Shown: positions 8,753 to 18,506, numbered from the stretch's first letter. The stretch: 64,000 nt of DNA from Synechococcus sp. PCC 7335 (GCF_000155595.1 NZ_DS989904.1:3275720-3339719); one strand, 5' to 3'. Made by a program: numbers and translations. Notes: generated from the sequence alone by a model not told the origin.

Positions 8753-10429
8753 CTAGAAGCGATCGCCCACACTGAACAACACATTAATATCACCTTGATC
8801 ATTAACACCTAGTTCTGCTCTGCCCGTGGCAAAATCAGTGACGGCTCGCAGACCTATACCTCCACCAAAACCACTGCCGGGTTTATCTCTTGCCTCAGCA
8901 GGAACACCAATAACAGTATCACCTGATCCTAAATCGCTGCCAAAGTCTGTGAACAGTGTGCCACCTAGATTAATGGCCCTATTGAAAGTACTAAAGTTAG
9001 CAATGGGAAAGCGATATTCGGCCGTCGCTTGAACGAAGCTGCGCCCGCTGCTGACTTCGCCTCTGCTGTAGCCGCGAATAGAATTGGGTCCACCAAGACT
9101 AAACGTTTCGTAAGGCGGAGCATCACCGATGATAGTACCTCCTTGGGCATTGAGAACAAGGGTGCGATTGCCTTGAGCAAACCCAAATAGATTTAGCGGT
9201 ATAAAGTGGGTATAGCTACCACTGATTCGATTGAAGAAAATACCAGCATTGCCCACAGGAATAGATTGGTCTATACCAACTAACAGCCTTGATCCACTAG
9301 CAGGATCAATAGGATCGTCTCGATAGTCCAGTGCGCCTACGAGTTTGATAGTTAACAAATCATCTGCGCCGCTATCGCTGACAGTGAGCGGGTTACCGAC
9401 TTCATCGAAGGCAAAGGTATCACCCGAGAAAGCACCATCTCTGACGGTAACACGCTGATAGGCAAGACCCGCTGAGGCTGATAGTGCTGGGTTAAACCTG
9501 CGAAAATACGCCGCACCCCCGCCAATGCGATGGACCCAAGGATCGTCGCCACTAGGAGTATCAATATCGATTTCACCTTCGTCAAATTCAGTTTCTACGC
9601 CGCGCTGGTTAGCGAAGTTAACCACGATTCCTGAACTATCATCTAGTCGGTAGCCGTAGTCAACTTCAACACCAAAGGCATTGACACCACCTACGACACC
9701 AGCGGCTAAAACTTGACCACTATTACCGATGTTATCAAGTCCTGCATAGGCACCAACAGAAAATCCAACCGCGCGATTGGAAACAGTGTCGGTAACATCA
9801 GGTCGAAATGGGCCTATAAGGGCACTAGGTGCAAGAATCCTAGGTCTTGAAAATCTACCAAAGCCCCAAAAGAAACTGTTCGGCTCTCGAACAGTCACCA
9901 CTAATGCAACTTGATGCGGGTCTGCGGTCGGTTCGGTCGTTAGAGTAATCTGTTCAGCTAAGTCTTCAACTTTTGCAAGACTAACTTTTATCGCCTGAGG
10001 ATCGTAAGGATCCCCAGGCTGTAGGTTGAATGCCTGAACAAACTCATACGGAGCATCTATGGAATGAACTGCACCTAATTCATCAATGACGCGAACCTGG
10101 ATATCAGCAATAGTGCTTTGGGGTAGTTGTGAAGTGCCTATTTGGGAAGCGCTCAGATGGGGATCACCGGTCTTAGAGATAGAAGCTTGAAGGGCATCTA
10201 TGGGTTGGGATGCGATCGCACCCCCCTCAAATAGTGCTTGATTCTTACCACCAATTCCTAGGTTGAATACGAAGGCAGGACCCACTACAGCACTTAGCAC
10301 AATCCGGCTTACTTTTTTCAACTTCCAAGAAGGGAAAGCAGACGATAGCAAGTAAACTTTCACAGAGGCAACCCAAACAACGACAAGCCGCTGTTTAATA
10401 GACAGCGGCTCATAGAACATAGTCCTCAC
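8753..10429 (-). CDS. Omp85/BamA-TamA-like outer-membrane beta-barrel protein
   Basis: The 558-residue protein starts with a basic region and hydrophobic stretch that could export it. A single POTRA-like unit follows at about 125-190 (YEFVQAFNLQPGDPYDPQAI), then a C-terminal barrel of alternating beta strands ending in phenylalanine (VGDRF). The barrel contains IRGYSRG, the conserved (V/I)RGY lock motif of Omp85 proteins, preceded by ETFSLGGPNS. BamA has five and typical cyanobacterial Omp85 three POTRA domains. With one, this is more likely an accessory Omp85 (lipid, pilin or two-partner-secretion transporter-like) than the essential BamA. It follows the large exoprotein gene by 64 bp on the same strand, so the two may be co-transcribed and the barrel could help export or surface-anchor it. 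Confidence 0.8.
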   Translation of the reverse strand: MRTMFYEPLSIKQRLVVVWVASVKVYLLSSAFPSWKLKKVSRIVLSAVVGPAFVFNLGIGGKNQALFEGGAIASQPIDALQASISKTGDPHLSASQIGTSQLPQSTIADIQVRVIDELGAVHSIDAPYEFVQAFNLQPGDPYDPQAIKVSLAKVEDLAEQITLTTEPTADPHQVALVVTVREPNSFFWGFGRFSRPRILAPSALIGPFRPDVTDTVSNRAVGFSVGAYAGLDNIGNSGQVLAAGVVGGVNAFGVEVDYGYRLDDSSGIVVNFANQRGVETEFDEGEIDIDTPSGDDPWVHRIGGGAAYFRRFNPALSASAGLAYQRVTVRDGAFSGDTFAFDEVGNPLTVSDSGADDLLTIKLVGALDYRDDPIDPASGSRLLVGIDQSIPVGNAGIFFNRISGSYTHFIPLNLFGFAQGNRTLVLNAQGGTIIGDAPPYETFSLGGPNSIRGYSRGEVSSGRSFVQATAEYRFPIANFSTFNRAINLGGTLFTDFGSDLGSGDTVIGVPAEARDKPGSGFGGGIGLRAVTDFATGRAELGVNDQGDINVLFSVGDRF

Positions 10430-10492
10430 AATACAGCGTAATGCCGTGCTGATGACGTCAAATTGGATTAGACCAGACCGTTAGGTGTGGGA

Positions 10493-13400
10493 TTATGTGA
10501 TTGTCGGATTAGGACCTACAAGGAAGTTTTGTGTCACTTCATTAGCGTCGAATGACTGATTGTAGATAGCAACTAGATCTAGAGTGCCTAGCCAAGGCCG
10601 CTCAGAAGCCCCAAGCTCATTTCCCAGGGCAAACTGGTGCGTTGAAGCCCAGTTAGATACGTTACCGCCTACTGTGCCAGTAGTCACTAGTCCACCATCT
10701 ATATACATTGATGCATCTCCACCTGCTGTCCGGGTATAGATCACATGGGTAAGGTCAGTATCGACCGAACCAGCTGGAGAAGCAACCGATGGTCTACCGT
10801 TACTAGAAGTAGCAGTTGTTCGTAGCCGGACATCAAACTTCGCACCCGCTTGACCCAATGTGAAGTTGCGTCTGCGCGTATTTTGAGAGAATGTGGCAAT
10901 TCGAGCTGGTCCGGTTTGGCTAGTATTCTCCGGTGTTACCCATGCCTCGATGGTGATATTACCGTCAGCTAGGCCATTGAGTAACTTGGTTGGTGATGCA
11001 TCTGTGGAGATCAAGGTAGGGTCGTTGAGGGTCAACGAGCCGTCTCCCCAGGTTACACCCGTTAGATCATCGATACTTAGATCGAGAGCATTACCTGTTC
11101 CAGAGGTATCTCTAACGGTCTGACCGCTTCCTTCCTCAAACGTGTAAAGTGCTAATAGGTCGTCGGTGACACGTCCATCTGACTGATTTCCTCCACCATT
11201 TGAGGACTCTAGATAGGTCTGCTGAATATAGTTTTCGACTGTATTGAACTCGTTTGTGTTCAAAGCGCGATTGTAGATATAGGCAGCAGCGACACTCATC
11301 GGCGTTTCACCATCTTCCAGGTTTTGACCAATCAGCAGCTTTTCAAGGACTGTGTCATAGGTTTTGTTGCCAGAGTCAATCTCTTCTCCGTTCACGTAGT
11401 GCCTGAATGTCGTGCCATCGAACACGACTGCATGAGAAACAAAGCCGCGTTGCTGACCAGTGTTAGGGTCAATCACACCGTCTATGCTAGTACGCCGGTC
11501 GTTATTTTTTCCCCACCCTTGAACTGTGAAGTCATCATCGTTCCCGTTTAGAGTCAGACCGAAGGCTTGGTTCTTATCTGCCTTACCGTAGGCGAGTCCA
11601 GCGTATTCATCATTGGTGACGTCTTCGTAGTCCACTACAAAGAACATAGTTCGAGGTTCGTTGCCACTAGCAAATCCCTGTAGCGTTGTATCGCGGAAAA
11701 GATAGTCGCCGTTGCCATCTAGCACAACAGCCGACTGACCAGTTGGTGTGGCATCTTCAACTAGCTGTGGGTTACCGGATGCGAGCAGGTTGTTGCCTGC
11801 GCCAGAGCGATCTAGCCACCCAGTAACAACGCCATTGCCTTCAATAACATTAGTGTTTGATTCGAACTGAGCTACCAGGCCATTAGTCACTGGTAATGGA
11901 TTTGCACCAGTTTCATCAGCGCCATTGATAGTTACTGTGACAGTTGCGGTTGACTCTCCACCGTTGCCGTCTGAGATAGTGTAGGAGAAGCTATCGGTAG
12001 CAGTTTCGCCGGCGTCGAGATCTTCGAACTGACCGTTCGGGTCATAGTCGAAGGTGCCATCACCGTTGTTAGTGACTTCGCCTATGGTGATAGTAGTATC
12101 GACATCGCTTACGCTCAGCGGATCTCCATCGATATCGCTGTCGTTGTCGAGCACGTTACCGGTAGTAAAGGCTGTGTCCTCATTAGTCGCGAATAGAGCT
12201 GCCCTCCCACCATCTGGATCGTTCACTGCCATAGGTAGGTTATTACTAGACAGAGGCGTTAGATAGGTCTGCTGAATATAGTTTTCGACCGCCCCAAACT
12301 CGTTTGCGTTCAAAGCGCGATTGTAGATATAGGCAGCAGCAACAGTCATCGGCGTTTCACCGCCATCAAGGTTCTGACCAATCAGCAGCTTTTCAAGGAC
12401 TGTGTTGTAAGTCTTGTTACCAGAGTCAATCTCCGCGCCATCTACGAAGTGTCTGTAAGTAGCCCCATCAAAGACTACGGCATGAGAGACAAAACCACGT
12501 TGCTGACCATTGTCGGGATTGATGACACCATCAACGTCAGTACGCCGGTCGTTATTTTTCCCCCAACCTTGAACTGTGAAGTCATCATCGTTGCCGTCTA
12601 GAGTCAGACCGAAGGCTTGATTCTTATCAGCTTTGCCATAGGTGAGTCCAGCGTATTCGCCATTGGTGACGTCTTCGTAGTCCACTACAAAGAACATGGT
12701 TCGAGGTTCGTTGCCGCTGGAAAACCCTTGCAGGGTTGCCTCGCGAAAGATATAGTCACCATTGCCATCAAACGCTACAGCCGGTTGGCCAGATGGTGTT
12801 GCCTCGTCGATGTACTGCGGGTCGCCCGCTGCTAGCGCATTGTTGCCAGTGCCAGATTGGTCAATCCACTCAGTGACGGTCGTGCCATCCAAGCCAATTT
12901 TGGTAAAGGCTTCTACCTGAAAGACCAGACCGTTGGTCACCGGTAGCTGGCTCGAAGCCCCCACTCTAATAGGAAGGTTATCAGAGGTAACTGGGTCAGC
13001 TTCGCCATCCGAGATAGTAAAAGAGGCATTGTAGATGCCGTCATCTGCATAGATGTGAGTGACCTCGATGGTGCCATCGTTGTTAGGAGTGCCAGAAGTC
13101 TGTGTACCATCGCCGAAGTCGATCGTATAGGTAAGCGTATTCACCGGGTCATCCGCATCGGCAACCACGGCTGTGAATGTTACCTGATCACCAGGGTCGA
13201 TGAAGGCAAGGTCTGAACTAACCGACTGGAATGTAGGCGCACTATTAAAGCTGCCAGCCGTGATAGTGATCGGCTCAGCTAGCGTTGTGTTCGATCCGTC
13301 TCTAACGCGAAGGGTAGCATTATAAGTTCCTTCGGCTGTGTACTGGTGGTCAACTGAGATCTCACCTGTGTTCGGGTCTGGAGACCCATTGACGATCGTA

Positions 13401-14845
13401 CCGTCACCAAAGTTGATCCTAAAAGTCAAATCGCTGAGCTGAGTGTCATTGTCACCGACAGTTGCGTTGTAGGTAATGCCCAGGGGTGCTGTGTCGCCAG
13501 CTTGGTCATCTGGGTCACCTTGGTCATCAGTCACATTAGAAGAGATAATGAAGGGGGCCATATTGCCGTTAGCGCCAAAAGTGATACGCTGCACCTGGCC
13601 GCCGTTGGCTTCATAGTTGATGTAGTACAGCGCCCCGTCAATCCCTTCTTCTAGGAAGACTATATTAGGCGCATCTCCAGAGATACTACCGCTAGGTTTG
13701 AAATCGTAGATGCCCTCAACCTCGTCGCCAGTAGCGTTCAGGTCTAAGAACTTGATGTATTTTTCCTCGAAGTTGCCGAAGAAGTAGACCCCATCGAACT
13801 CTTCGGGGAACATATCGCCTCGGTAGACGAAGCCGCCAGTCAAAGACGCATGCGGAAAGTCGTAGATTGGTGCAGAAAAGTAGTCGCCAGTGCTCGGGTC
13901 GGCTAGGTCAGTATCGGGTTGTGGAAACTCAACCGGGTTGAACGGTGACTTATCCGGGTTGTATAGAACGGCGTTGTTGACACCTTCATAGAAGTTCCAA
14001 CCATAGAAAGCGCCGGCCTGGTCGAGTGAAGCGACGTGGATATCATCGGTAGAGCGTCTGCGGTTGCCGCCGACCTCACCGATGTAGAATTTGCCGTACT
14101 CTTCGTCCCAATCAGCTCGGAACGGATTGCGTAGTCCATAAGCCCAGATATATTTGTTTGGATCATATGGCTGTCCGTCCGCGGCCAGACTAGGGTAAGG
14201 TCCATCAATCGTGCCATCAACATAAGGGTTAGCCGGCCAGCCGTCTGTACCGTCTAGGATAGAGCCATCGCGGTTGACGCGGATGATCTTACCGCTGGTG
14301 CTTTCTAGGTCAAGCGGCCAGTCATCATCCGGGCCGCCTTCGCCACCGTTAGAGGTATTGAACTTGTCTGAGCTAGTCAGCCAGAGCTTCCCATCTGGTC
14401 CAAAGTCCAGACCGCCGCCGTAGTGACAGCAAGAGACATACCCATCCACATCGGTCCACAGGATAGTTTCGCTATTACGTCTGGCTCTGCTATCTAGGTC
14501 GCCTGATCGTTCCTCGTGTAGATATTCAGCAATCACCGCTCTGTTAGTGTTACCTGAGCGCGTGTAGAAGAGGTAAATTTGATTATTGCCACTCGTCGGG
14601 TCGGGGTCAAAATCTGGAGGAATAGCTATCTCTAGCAGACCACGCTCATTTCCAGAATTAACGATGTCAGAGATATCTAGATAAAGAGACTTCTGCCCAG
14701 AGTTAGGATCGGCAATGAAGATTTGCCCACCTTTCTCTAGCAGTAGCATGCGGTTGTCAGGCAGAAAGGTAAGGGCAATGGGTGCAGCTAACCCACTAGT
14801 GATCACGCCTTCGTTGACGAATCCATCCAAATTGAAATCAACCAT
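10493..14845 (-). CDS. Large exoprotein: PQQ sugar-dehydrogenase-like head with PKD, LamG-like and cadherin-like modules
   Basis: The 1450-residue protein begins with a six-bladed soluble glucose/sorbosone-dehydrogenase-like domain (about 10-430). It includes CCHYGGGLDFGPDGKLWL, whose His141 matches the general base of that family. Two PKD-like beta domains (about 432-630, each with FGDG) follow. Next are a LamG-like domain (about 632-864), a VCBS/cadherin-like repeat (about 865-980, NDSDIDGDPLSV), a second near-identical LamG-like domain (about 982-1212) and a third LamG-like domain to the end. There is no N-terminal signal peptide, as in many cyanobacterial exoproteins secreted by type I systems; no classical RTX repeats are seen. 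It probably binds and perhaps oxidises polysaccharide outside the cell. Enzyme activity and cofactor are inferred from family only. Confidence 0.8.
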   Translation of the reverse strand: MVDFNLDGFVNEGVITSGLAAPIALTFLPDNRMLLLEKGGQIFIADPNSGQKSLYLDISDIVNSGNERGLLEIAIPPDFDPDPTSGNNQIYLFYTRSGNTNRAVIAEYLHEERSGDLDSRARRNSETILWTDVDGYVSCCHYGGGLDFGPDGKLWLTSSDKFNTSNGGEGGPDDDWPLDLESTSGKIIRVNRDGSILDGTDGWPANPYVDGTIDGPYPSLAADGQPYDPNKYIWAYGLRNPFRADWDEEYGKFYIGEVGGNRRRSTDDIHVASLDQAGAFYGWNFYEGVNNAVLYNPDKSPFNPVEFPQPDTDLADPSTGDYFSAPIYDFPHASLTGGFVYRGDMFPEEFDGVYFFGNFEEKYIKFLDLNATGDEVEGIYDFKPSGSISGDAPNIVFLEEGIDGALYYINYEANGGQVQRITFGANGNMAPFIISSNVTDDQGDPDDQAGDTAPLGITYNATVGDNDTQLSDLTFRINFGDGTIVNGSPDPNTGEISVDHQYTAEGTYNATLRVRDGSNTTLAEPITITAGSFNSAPTFQSVSSDLAFIDPGDQVTFTAVVADADDPVNTLTYTIDFGDGTQTSGTPNNDGTIEVTHIYADDGIYNASFTISDGEADPVTSDNLPIRVGASSQLPVTNGLVFQVEAFTKIGLDGTTVTEWIDQSGTGNNALAAGDPQYIDEATPSGQPAVAFDGNGDYIFREATLQGFSSGNEPRTMFFVVDYEDVTNGEYAGLTYGKADKNQAFGLTLDGNDDDFTVQGWGKNNDRRTDVDGVINPDNGQQRGFVSHAVVFDGATYRHFVDGAEIDSGNKTYNTVLEKLLIGQNLDGGETPMTVAAAYIYNRALNANEFGAVENYIQQTYLTPLSSNNLPMAVNDPDGGRAALFATNEDTAFTTGNVLDNDSDIDGDPLSVSDVDTTITIGEVTNNGDGTFDYDPNGQFEDLDAGETATDSFSYTISDGNGGESTATVTVTINGADETGANPLPVTNGLVAQFESNTNVIEGNGVVTGWLDRSGAGNNLLASGNPQLVEDATPTGQSAVVLDGNGDYLFRDTTLQGFASGNEPRTMFFVVDYEDVTNDEYAGLAYGKADKNQAFGLTLNGNDDDFTVQGWGKNNDRRTSIDGVIDPNTGQQRGFVSHAVVFDGTTFRHYVNGEEIDSGNKTYDTVLEKLLIGQNLEDGETPMSVAAAYIYNRALNTNEFNTVENYIQQTYLESSNGGGNQSDGRVTDDLLALYTFEEGSGQTVRDTSGTGNALDLSIDDLTGVTWGDGSLTLNDPTLISTDASPTKLLNGLADGNITIEAWVTPENTSQTGPARIATFSQNTRRRNFTLGQAGAKFDVRLRTTATSSNGRPSVASPAGSVDTDLTHVIYTRTAGGDASMYIDGGLVTTGTVGGNVSNWASTHQFALGNELGASERPWLGTLDLVAIYNQSFDANEVTQNFLVGPNPTIT
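11210..12950 (-). repeat. Internal duplication of a LamG-like module (two ~690-bp copies)
   Basis: The segments at about 12255-12950 and 11210-11900 encode almost the same 230 residues (both contain NEPRTMFFVVDYEDVTN and FTVQGWGKNNDRRT, and end YIQQTYL). They are separated by a cadherin-like module. The DNA is also very similar, which points to a recent duplication or gene conversion. Confidence 0.85.
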
Positions 14846-15951
14846 CAGAAACTCCTATTATTAAACTCAATTAATTGAAAAAAGTGACGAGAGAAGAGAT
14901 ATCTCAAAACAAGCTTTGAGGAAAACTGTTAAGAACAAGGCAAAAATATAGAAGTTTTGATTCGATACGGCAGAATACTTGATATAACCTATCTACATCG
15001 AAAGCACGCCTTCCTGATATCACCTAATTGTGTACCTTGTCTATAGCTGCCACACGGAGTCTATAGTCACCATGATGGAAATTGACCATGCGAGAAAAAC
15101 TCGTACAATCTAGTCCTTCAACCTTCCTCAAACCCTTTCCGGATTCAATTTTGTAAACACACAAAAAAAACCTGATAGAACAAGATTATAGAATCACACA
15201 TGATTTTCCGCTACGCTCTGTCGGAGTGATTTCACCTGTGCTAAAAACAACTATCCTTTCTGTGAAGGAGACAATAAGCCAAGCTAAAAAATGGACTTAG
15301 CGCAGGATAGCTGCTAGCTAGAAGAAACCAGCCAAGAAAGCAGTCTAAAGAAGGTTACCTCTATTTTCGTTCTAAGATCCTTGGGGTACTGAGGTGGCTT
15401 AGTTTGTAGATATATCAAGAAAAATTGTTACAAAAGATCGTTAAGTTGTTTGTCGTCTTTTGCTAGAGCTACCTGTTGTAAGTTTTCCTTAGGCCAAAGT
15501 GTTTGTTCAAAGGAATAGACAGATGGAACTTGGAACTACAGAGCGGTAAACACGAATTGGTAAGTCCTGTTATTCAAGCAACACGTGATGGAGTAGGCAG
15601 ACTAACAGAGGACATATATCGGGACAACACCTGAATGAGCATAGTTAGACATAATCGCTTGTACAAGATATAGATAGTGTCTGCTTGTACAAGTGATATC
15701 TAGCCTGGACTGGGCAGACTGATTATGAGCTACTCTGACGACCATCTATTACCTCTGTTTTCCTACTTCTGATAGATTGCTTGTTAAATAGTGAAGTTCC
15801 AAATGGTTGATACAACACTCTTTGGACATAGCTATTACGCAGCTCGCTATGTTTTGGATGCTTTAGGTCATACTTTTTTCCGGTATCGCTTGGCTTATTC
15901 ACAAGCTCTATCTTTCCATAGCTTTAACCTTGGTTCAATAAGCTTAAGGGC
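14846..15951. other. Long intergenic region
   Basis: About 1.1 kb without a supported gene lie between the exoprotein start and the dihydropyrimidinase end. A rightward ORF from 15791 overlaps the dihydropyrimidinase in antisense and looks like a shadow. The part near 14850-15300 presumably holds the exoprotein promoter. Two identical 10-bp palindromes lie at 15658 and 15684. Confidence 0.5.
15658..15693. promoter_or_regulatory. Paired palindrome CTTGTACAAG, possible operator
   Basis: The perfect palindrome CTTGTACAAG occurs twice, at 15658-15667 and 15684-15693, 26 bp apart. Each copy is preceded by G (GCTTGTACAAG) and followed within a few bases by GATAT-like sequence. Paired identical dyads at this spacing are typical of a repressor or activator binding region, but no gene start lies directly downstream. 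Confidence 0.35.
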
Positions 15952-17367
15952 TCACAGTATGCGCCCTGAGGCAGTTCGATTGATGTATTGCCCCATGCCA
16001 GGACTACCTAGCCACTGCTCACCGTCTACAATTAGCTCTCCGCGCAGGAAGACTTTCTCGACTTTACCCTGTATCTTCCGTCCTTCGAAAAGAGAATAGT
16101 CGACGTTGGAGTGGTGAGTGCTAGCGCTGAGCGTGTGTTCTTTATTAGGATCAAATAAGACGACATCGGCGTCGCTACCAATGGCGATGGTTCCTTTTCG
16201 GGGGAATAAGCCAAACATTTTGGCAGGAGCGGTAGCAGTGAGTTGCACAAACCGGTTGAGATTGATCTTGCTGGTTCGGACACCGCCGTCGTAGAGCAGC
16301 TCGAGTCTCAGCTCTACGCCAGGGGCGCCGTTAGGAATCTTGTTGAAGTTGTCTTGGCCGTAACGCTTAGACTTTAAAAGTCCCATTGGATTTTCGTTGA
16401 AGCAAAATGGGCAGTGGTCAGTAGAGACAATTTGCAAATCATCAAATTGAAGACCACGCCAAAGTTCATGCTGGCAGCGGCGATCGCGCAAGGGAGGGGT
16501 CATCACATACTTAGCGCTCTCAAATCCTGGATGATTGTATTGAACTTCATCGAGAAAAAGATAGTGAGGGCATGTCTCAGCGAAGGCATGAATACCGCGA
16601 TCGCGCGCTTCTACAACCGCATCTAACGCCTCTTTTGCCGAAAGATGAACGATATAGACCGGAACCTCTGCTAGCTCTGCGATGCGGATGGCTCGGTGGG
16701 TAGCTTCTCCTTCCATTAACCGAGGCCGGGTGAGCTGATGAAATTTAGGAGAGGTATTACCAGCGGCCAGGGCTTCTTCTATCAATGCCTGAATAACAGT
16801 TCCATTTTCAGCATGTACGTTTACCATGCCGCCATGGCTGCCGACTTTTCGCATGATTTTGTATATAGCCGCATCGTCTACCATCATGACGCCGGGATAG
16901 GCCATATACAGTTTGAAACTAGAGACACCTTCGTGGTTTACAAGATCTGGGAGTTCGGCGATCGCGTCCGCATTGGCATCGGTCAAGATAACGTGAAAGC
17001 CATAGTCCACGCAGCACTGCGGGGCAGCGTCTGCTAATCTACGATCAAGTGCTAGCTTGGGGCTTTCCCCTTGAAACTGCTGAGCGAAGTCAATAATTGT
17101 GGTTGTGCCACCGAAAGCCGCCGATATTGTGCCACTTTCAAAAGTGTCGCAGGTGTAGACGCCGTTCCCCATAGGCGTTTCCATATGAACATGCACGTCG
17201 ATGCCCCCTGGAAGAACCAGTAGGTCTGTAGCATCATGGACTTGGGCATCTTCTATCTCTAAGGAACGAGCGATCGCTTCAATCTTTCCAGCTTGAATCA
17301 GTATGTCCGCAACATAGTCATCAACAGCGGTAACTACACGGCCCCCTTTGATTAGCACTTTGCTCAT
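15952..17367 (-). CDS. hydA: Dihydropyrimidinase / hydantoinase
   Basis: The 471-residue amidohydrolase opens cyclic ureides (5,6-dihydropyrimidines or hydantoins) to N-carbamoyl amino acids in the cytoplasm. The bimetal site residues are all visible: His59 and His61 (IDVHVH), the lysine carbamylated in the family, Lys152 (SSFKLYMAYPG), His185 (NVHAENG), His241 (IVHLSA) and Asp317 (STDHCPF). Length and motif order fit D-hydantoinase/dihydropyrimidinase rather than dihydroorotase or allantoinase. It is the second gene of a two-gene operon, 2 bp after an AtzF-C-like gene, and faces away from a Pot-type importer. Substrate is not settled by sequence: dihydrouracil, dihydrothymine or a hydantoin are the candidates. 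Confidence 0.92.
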   Translation of the reverse strand: MSKVLIKGGRVVTAVDDYVADILIQAGKIEAIARSLEIEDAQVHDATDLLVLPGGIDVHVHMETPMGNGVYTCDTFESGTISAAFGGTTTIIDFAQQFQGESPKLALDRRLADAAPQCCVDYGFHVILTDANADAIAELPDLVNHEGVSSFKLYMAYPGVMMVDDAAIYKIMRKVGSHGGMVNVHAENGTVIQALIEEALAAGNTSPKFHQLTRPRLMEGEATHRAIRIAELAEVPVYIVHLSAKEALDAVVEARDRGIHAFAETCPHYLFLDEVQYNHPGFESAKYVMTPPLRDRRCQHELWRGLQFDDLQIVSTDHCPFCFNENPMGLLKSKRYGQDNFNKIPNGAPGVELRLELLYDGGVRTSKINLNRFVQLTATAPAKMFGLFPRKGTIAIGSDADVVLFDPNKEHTLSASTHHSNVDYSLFEGRKIQGKVEKVFLRGELIVDGEQWLGSPGMGQYINRTASGRIL

Positions 17368-17369
17368 TG

Positions 17370-17792
17370 TTACTCCTTAGATTGCTTTTGTTCGGTCTGC
17401 TGCTGTTGCTTTTTGTAGGCAGCCCATCCACCAATATGAGAGATATCAGGATAGTTGTTCTCTTCGATCAGCGCTTTGGGATAAAGCATGGCGGTCGCAA
17501 CTTCTCCGTTCTCTAAAGTGATCTCTTCTGGATACATATCCGGTGGTTCTGTCGAGACCAGATACTCGTACTGTTCTAGCGTTAGCTCATACACTTCTCC
17601 TGGAATAGAGATTCCGTTTTCAGCAGTTTCATAGATGCCCGGGTGCCAACCGTCCTTGACTGAATGCAGGCGATAGAGGGGTGCGGTCTTGGCCTCTCGA
17701 ATCAGCGTAGCCGACTGTAGATTTTGGTGATCAGGCTGACCTGTTAGGGCTGAGCCACAGATAAACACAAACTTAGAAGGGATCTTAGACAT
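17370..17792 (-). CDS. Gamma-glutamylcyclotransferase-fold protein, AtzF/allophanate-hydrolase C-terminal-like
   Basis: This 140-residue soluble protein starts KFVFICGSALTGQPDHQNL and continues with REAKTAPLYRLHSVKDGWHP, GIY and IPGEVYELT. This is the pattern of the small gamma-glutamylcyclotransferase-like domain found at the C-terminus of allophanate hydrolase (AtzF) and as stand-alone proteins near ureide and hydantoin genes. In AtzF this domain has been linked to decarboxylation or assembly. The last 20 residues are Gln/Lys-rich and probably flexible. It is the first gene of the operon with dihydropyrimidinase (2-bp gap), so it probably handles a carbamoyl or ureido intermediate from the same pathway; this is inference. 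Confidence 0.7.
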   Translation of the reverse strand: MSKIPSKFVFICGSALTGQPDHQNLQSATLIREAKTAPLYRLHSVKDGWHPGIYETAENGISIPGEVYELTLEQYEYLVSTEPPDMYPEEITLENGEVATAMLYPKALIEENNYPDISHIGGWAAYKKQQQQTEQKQSKE

Positions 17793-18127
17793 AAGAAGTT
17801 GACCGGACTGAGTAATTTCAGCTTAAAGATTACTAGCCAACTTTTACCAGAAATCAGCTCTCTAAGGGTGCCAATGATACTTAGCGATACTTTGGGTAAT
17901 ACTTTGACCAATCGTAAGTGCCAGTTTAATTGTTCCGGTGTCCCTATTAAGGATACCTGGTGGTGGCACTAGCACTTCCGAAGGGAGAGGCGGAGTAGAC
18001 AGACACAGACGACCAACTCGTTTGGATAAACCTGATACAACCCGCCTTGGTACTCAAAGATTATGATTGAACCTTGCGCTTTATAGAGCGCTTTATAGAA
18101 AGAACCAAAGAACCTTAAAGGGGGCTT
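17793..18127. promoter_or_regulatory. Divergent control region with nested hairpin and 12-bp tandem repeat
   Basis: This gap separates the leftward dihydropyrimidinase operon from the rightward Pot-type importer. An outer stem AGTGCCA (17917-17923) / TGGCACT (17964-17970) encloses an inner stem GGTGTCC / GGATACC. Further right, GCGCTTTATAGA is repeated in tandem at 18076-18087 and 18088-18099, as expected for an AraC-type activator binding direct repeats; an AraC gene lies at 23440. The hairpin could be a riboswitch-like leader, but I could not match it to a known class. Confidence 0.45.
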
Positions 18128-18484
18128 GTGAGCACAACTGTCTCTATGGTTTTAGTCAACCGTGATCGCCTAATGCAAAGTATCGTTGACGTTGCCCCAA
18201 TCGGTAAGCTGAGCAGCAGTGGTGTGCAGCAAACAGCGTTTGATCAAGTAGATCGTGATCAAGTAGATTGCTGCGCCCGCGCTCTAGGAGAACGATGGAT
18301 ACGTCGAGCCGGTATGCGGGTAAGACTTAATCTAGCTGGTAATATCTTTGGACCTAGTGAATCAGGGGTTGGTTCTGCTGTGAATGAATATGCTTATCCC
18401 AATGATTGTGCTCACAGCACGAATGTACTTTGCCATACCCTAGCTAGATCTAGACCAACACTATCACTGCTCTTAAGTTCTTGA
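18128..18484 (+). CDS. Hypothetical small ORF upstream of potA-like gene
   Basis: A 118-codon ORF with a GTG start and a purine-rich AAAGGGGG a few bases before it. The product (MSTTVSMVLVNRDRLMQSIV...) has no domain, signal peptide or membrane segment that I recognise. It is in the right place and orientation to be the first cistron of the importer operon, 22 bp before the ATPase. It may be a lineage-specific gene or simply an open stretch in a long leader. Confidence 0.3.
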   Translation: MSTTVSMVLVNRDRLMQSIVDVAPIGKLSSSGVQQTAFDQVDRDQVDCCARALGERWIRRAGMRVRLNLAGNIFGPSESGVGSAVNEYAYPNDCAHSTNVLCHTLARSRPTLSLLLSS

Positions 18485-18506
18485 ATCCATTCCTATAGGA
18501 AAGCAT

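Noticed and set aside
13903-14223. 106-codon minus-strand ORF inside the exoprotein gene
   Set aside because: It is a shifted-frame shadow of the conserved sugar-dehydrogenase domain.
15791-16099. 102-codon plus-strand ORF
   Set aside because: Half of it is antisense to the conserved end of dihydropyrimidinase and the rest has no family pattern.
17917-17970. Guanidine or glycine riboswitch upstream of the importer
   Set aside because: The hairpin is real, but I could not place the conserved core motifs of either class in the right order.
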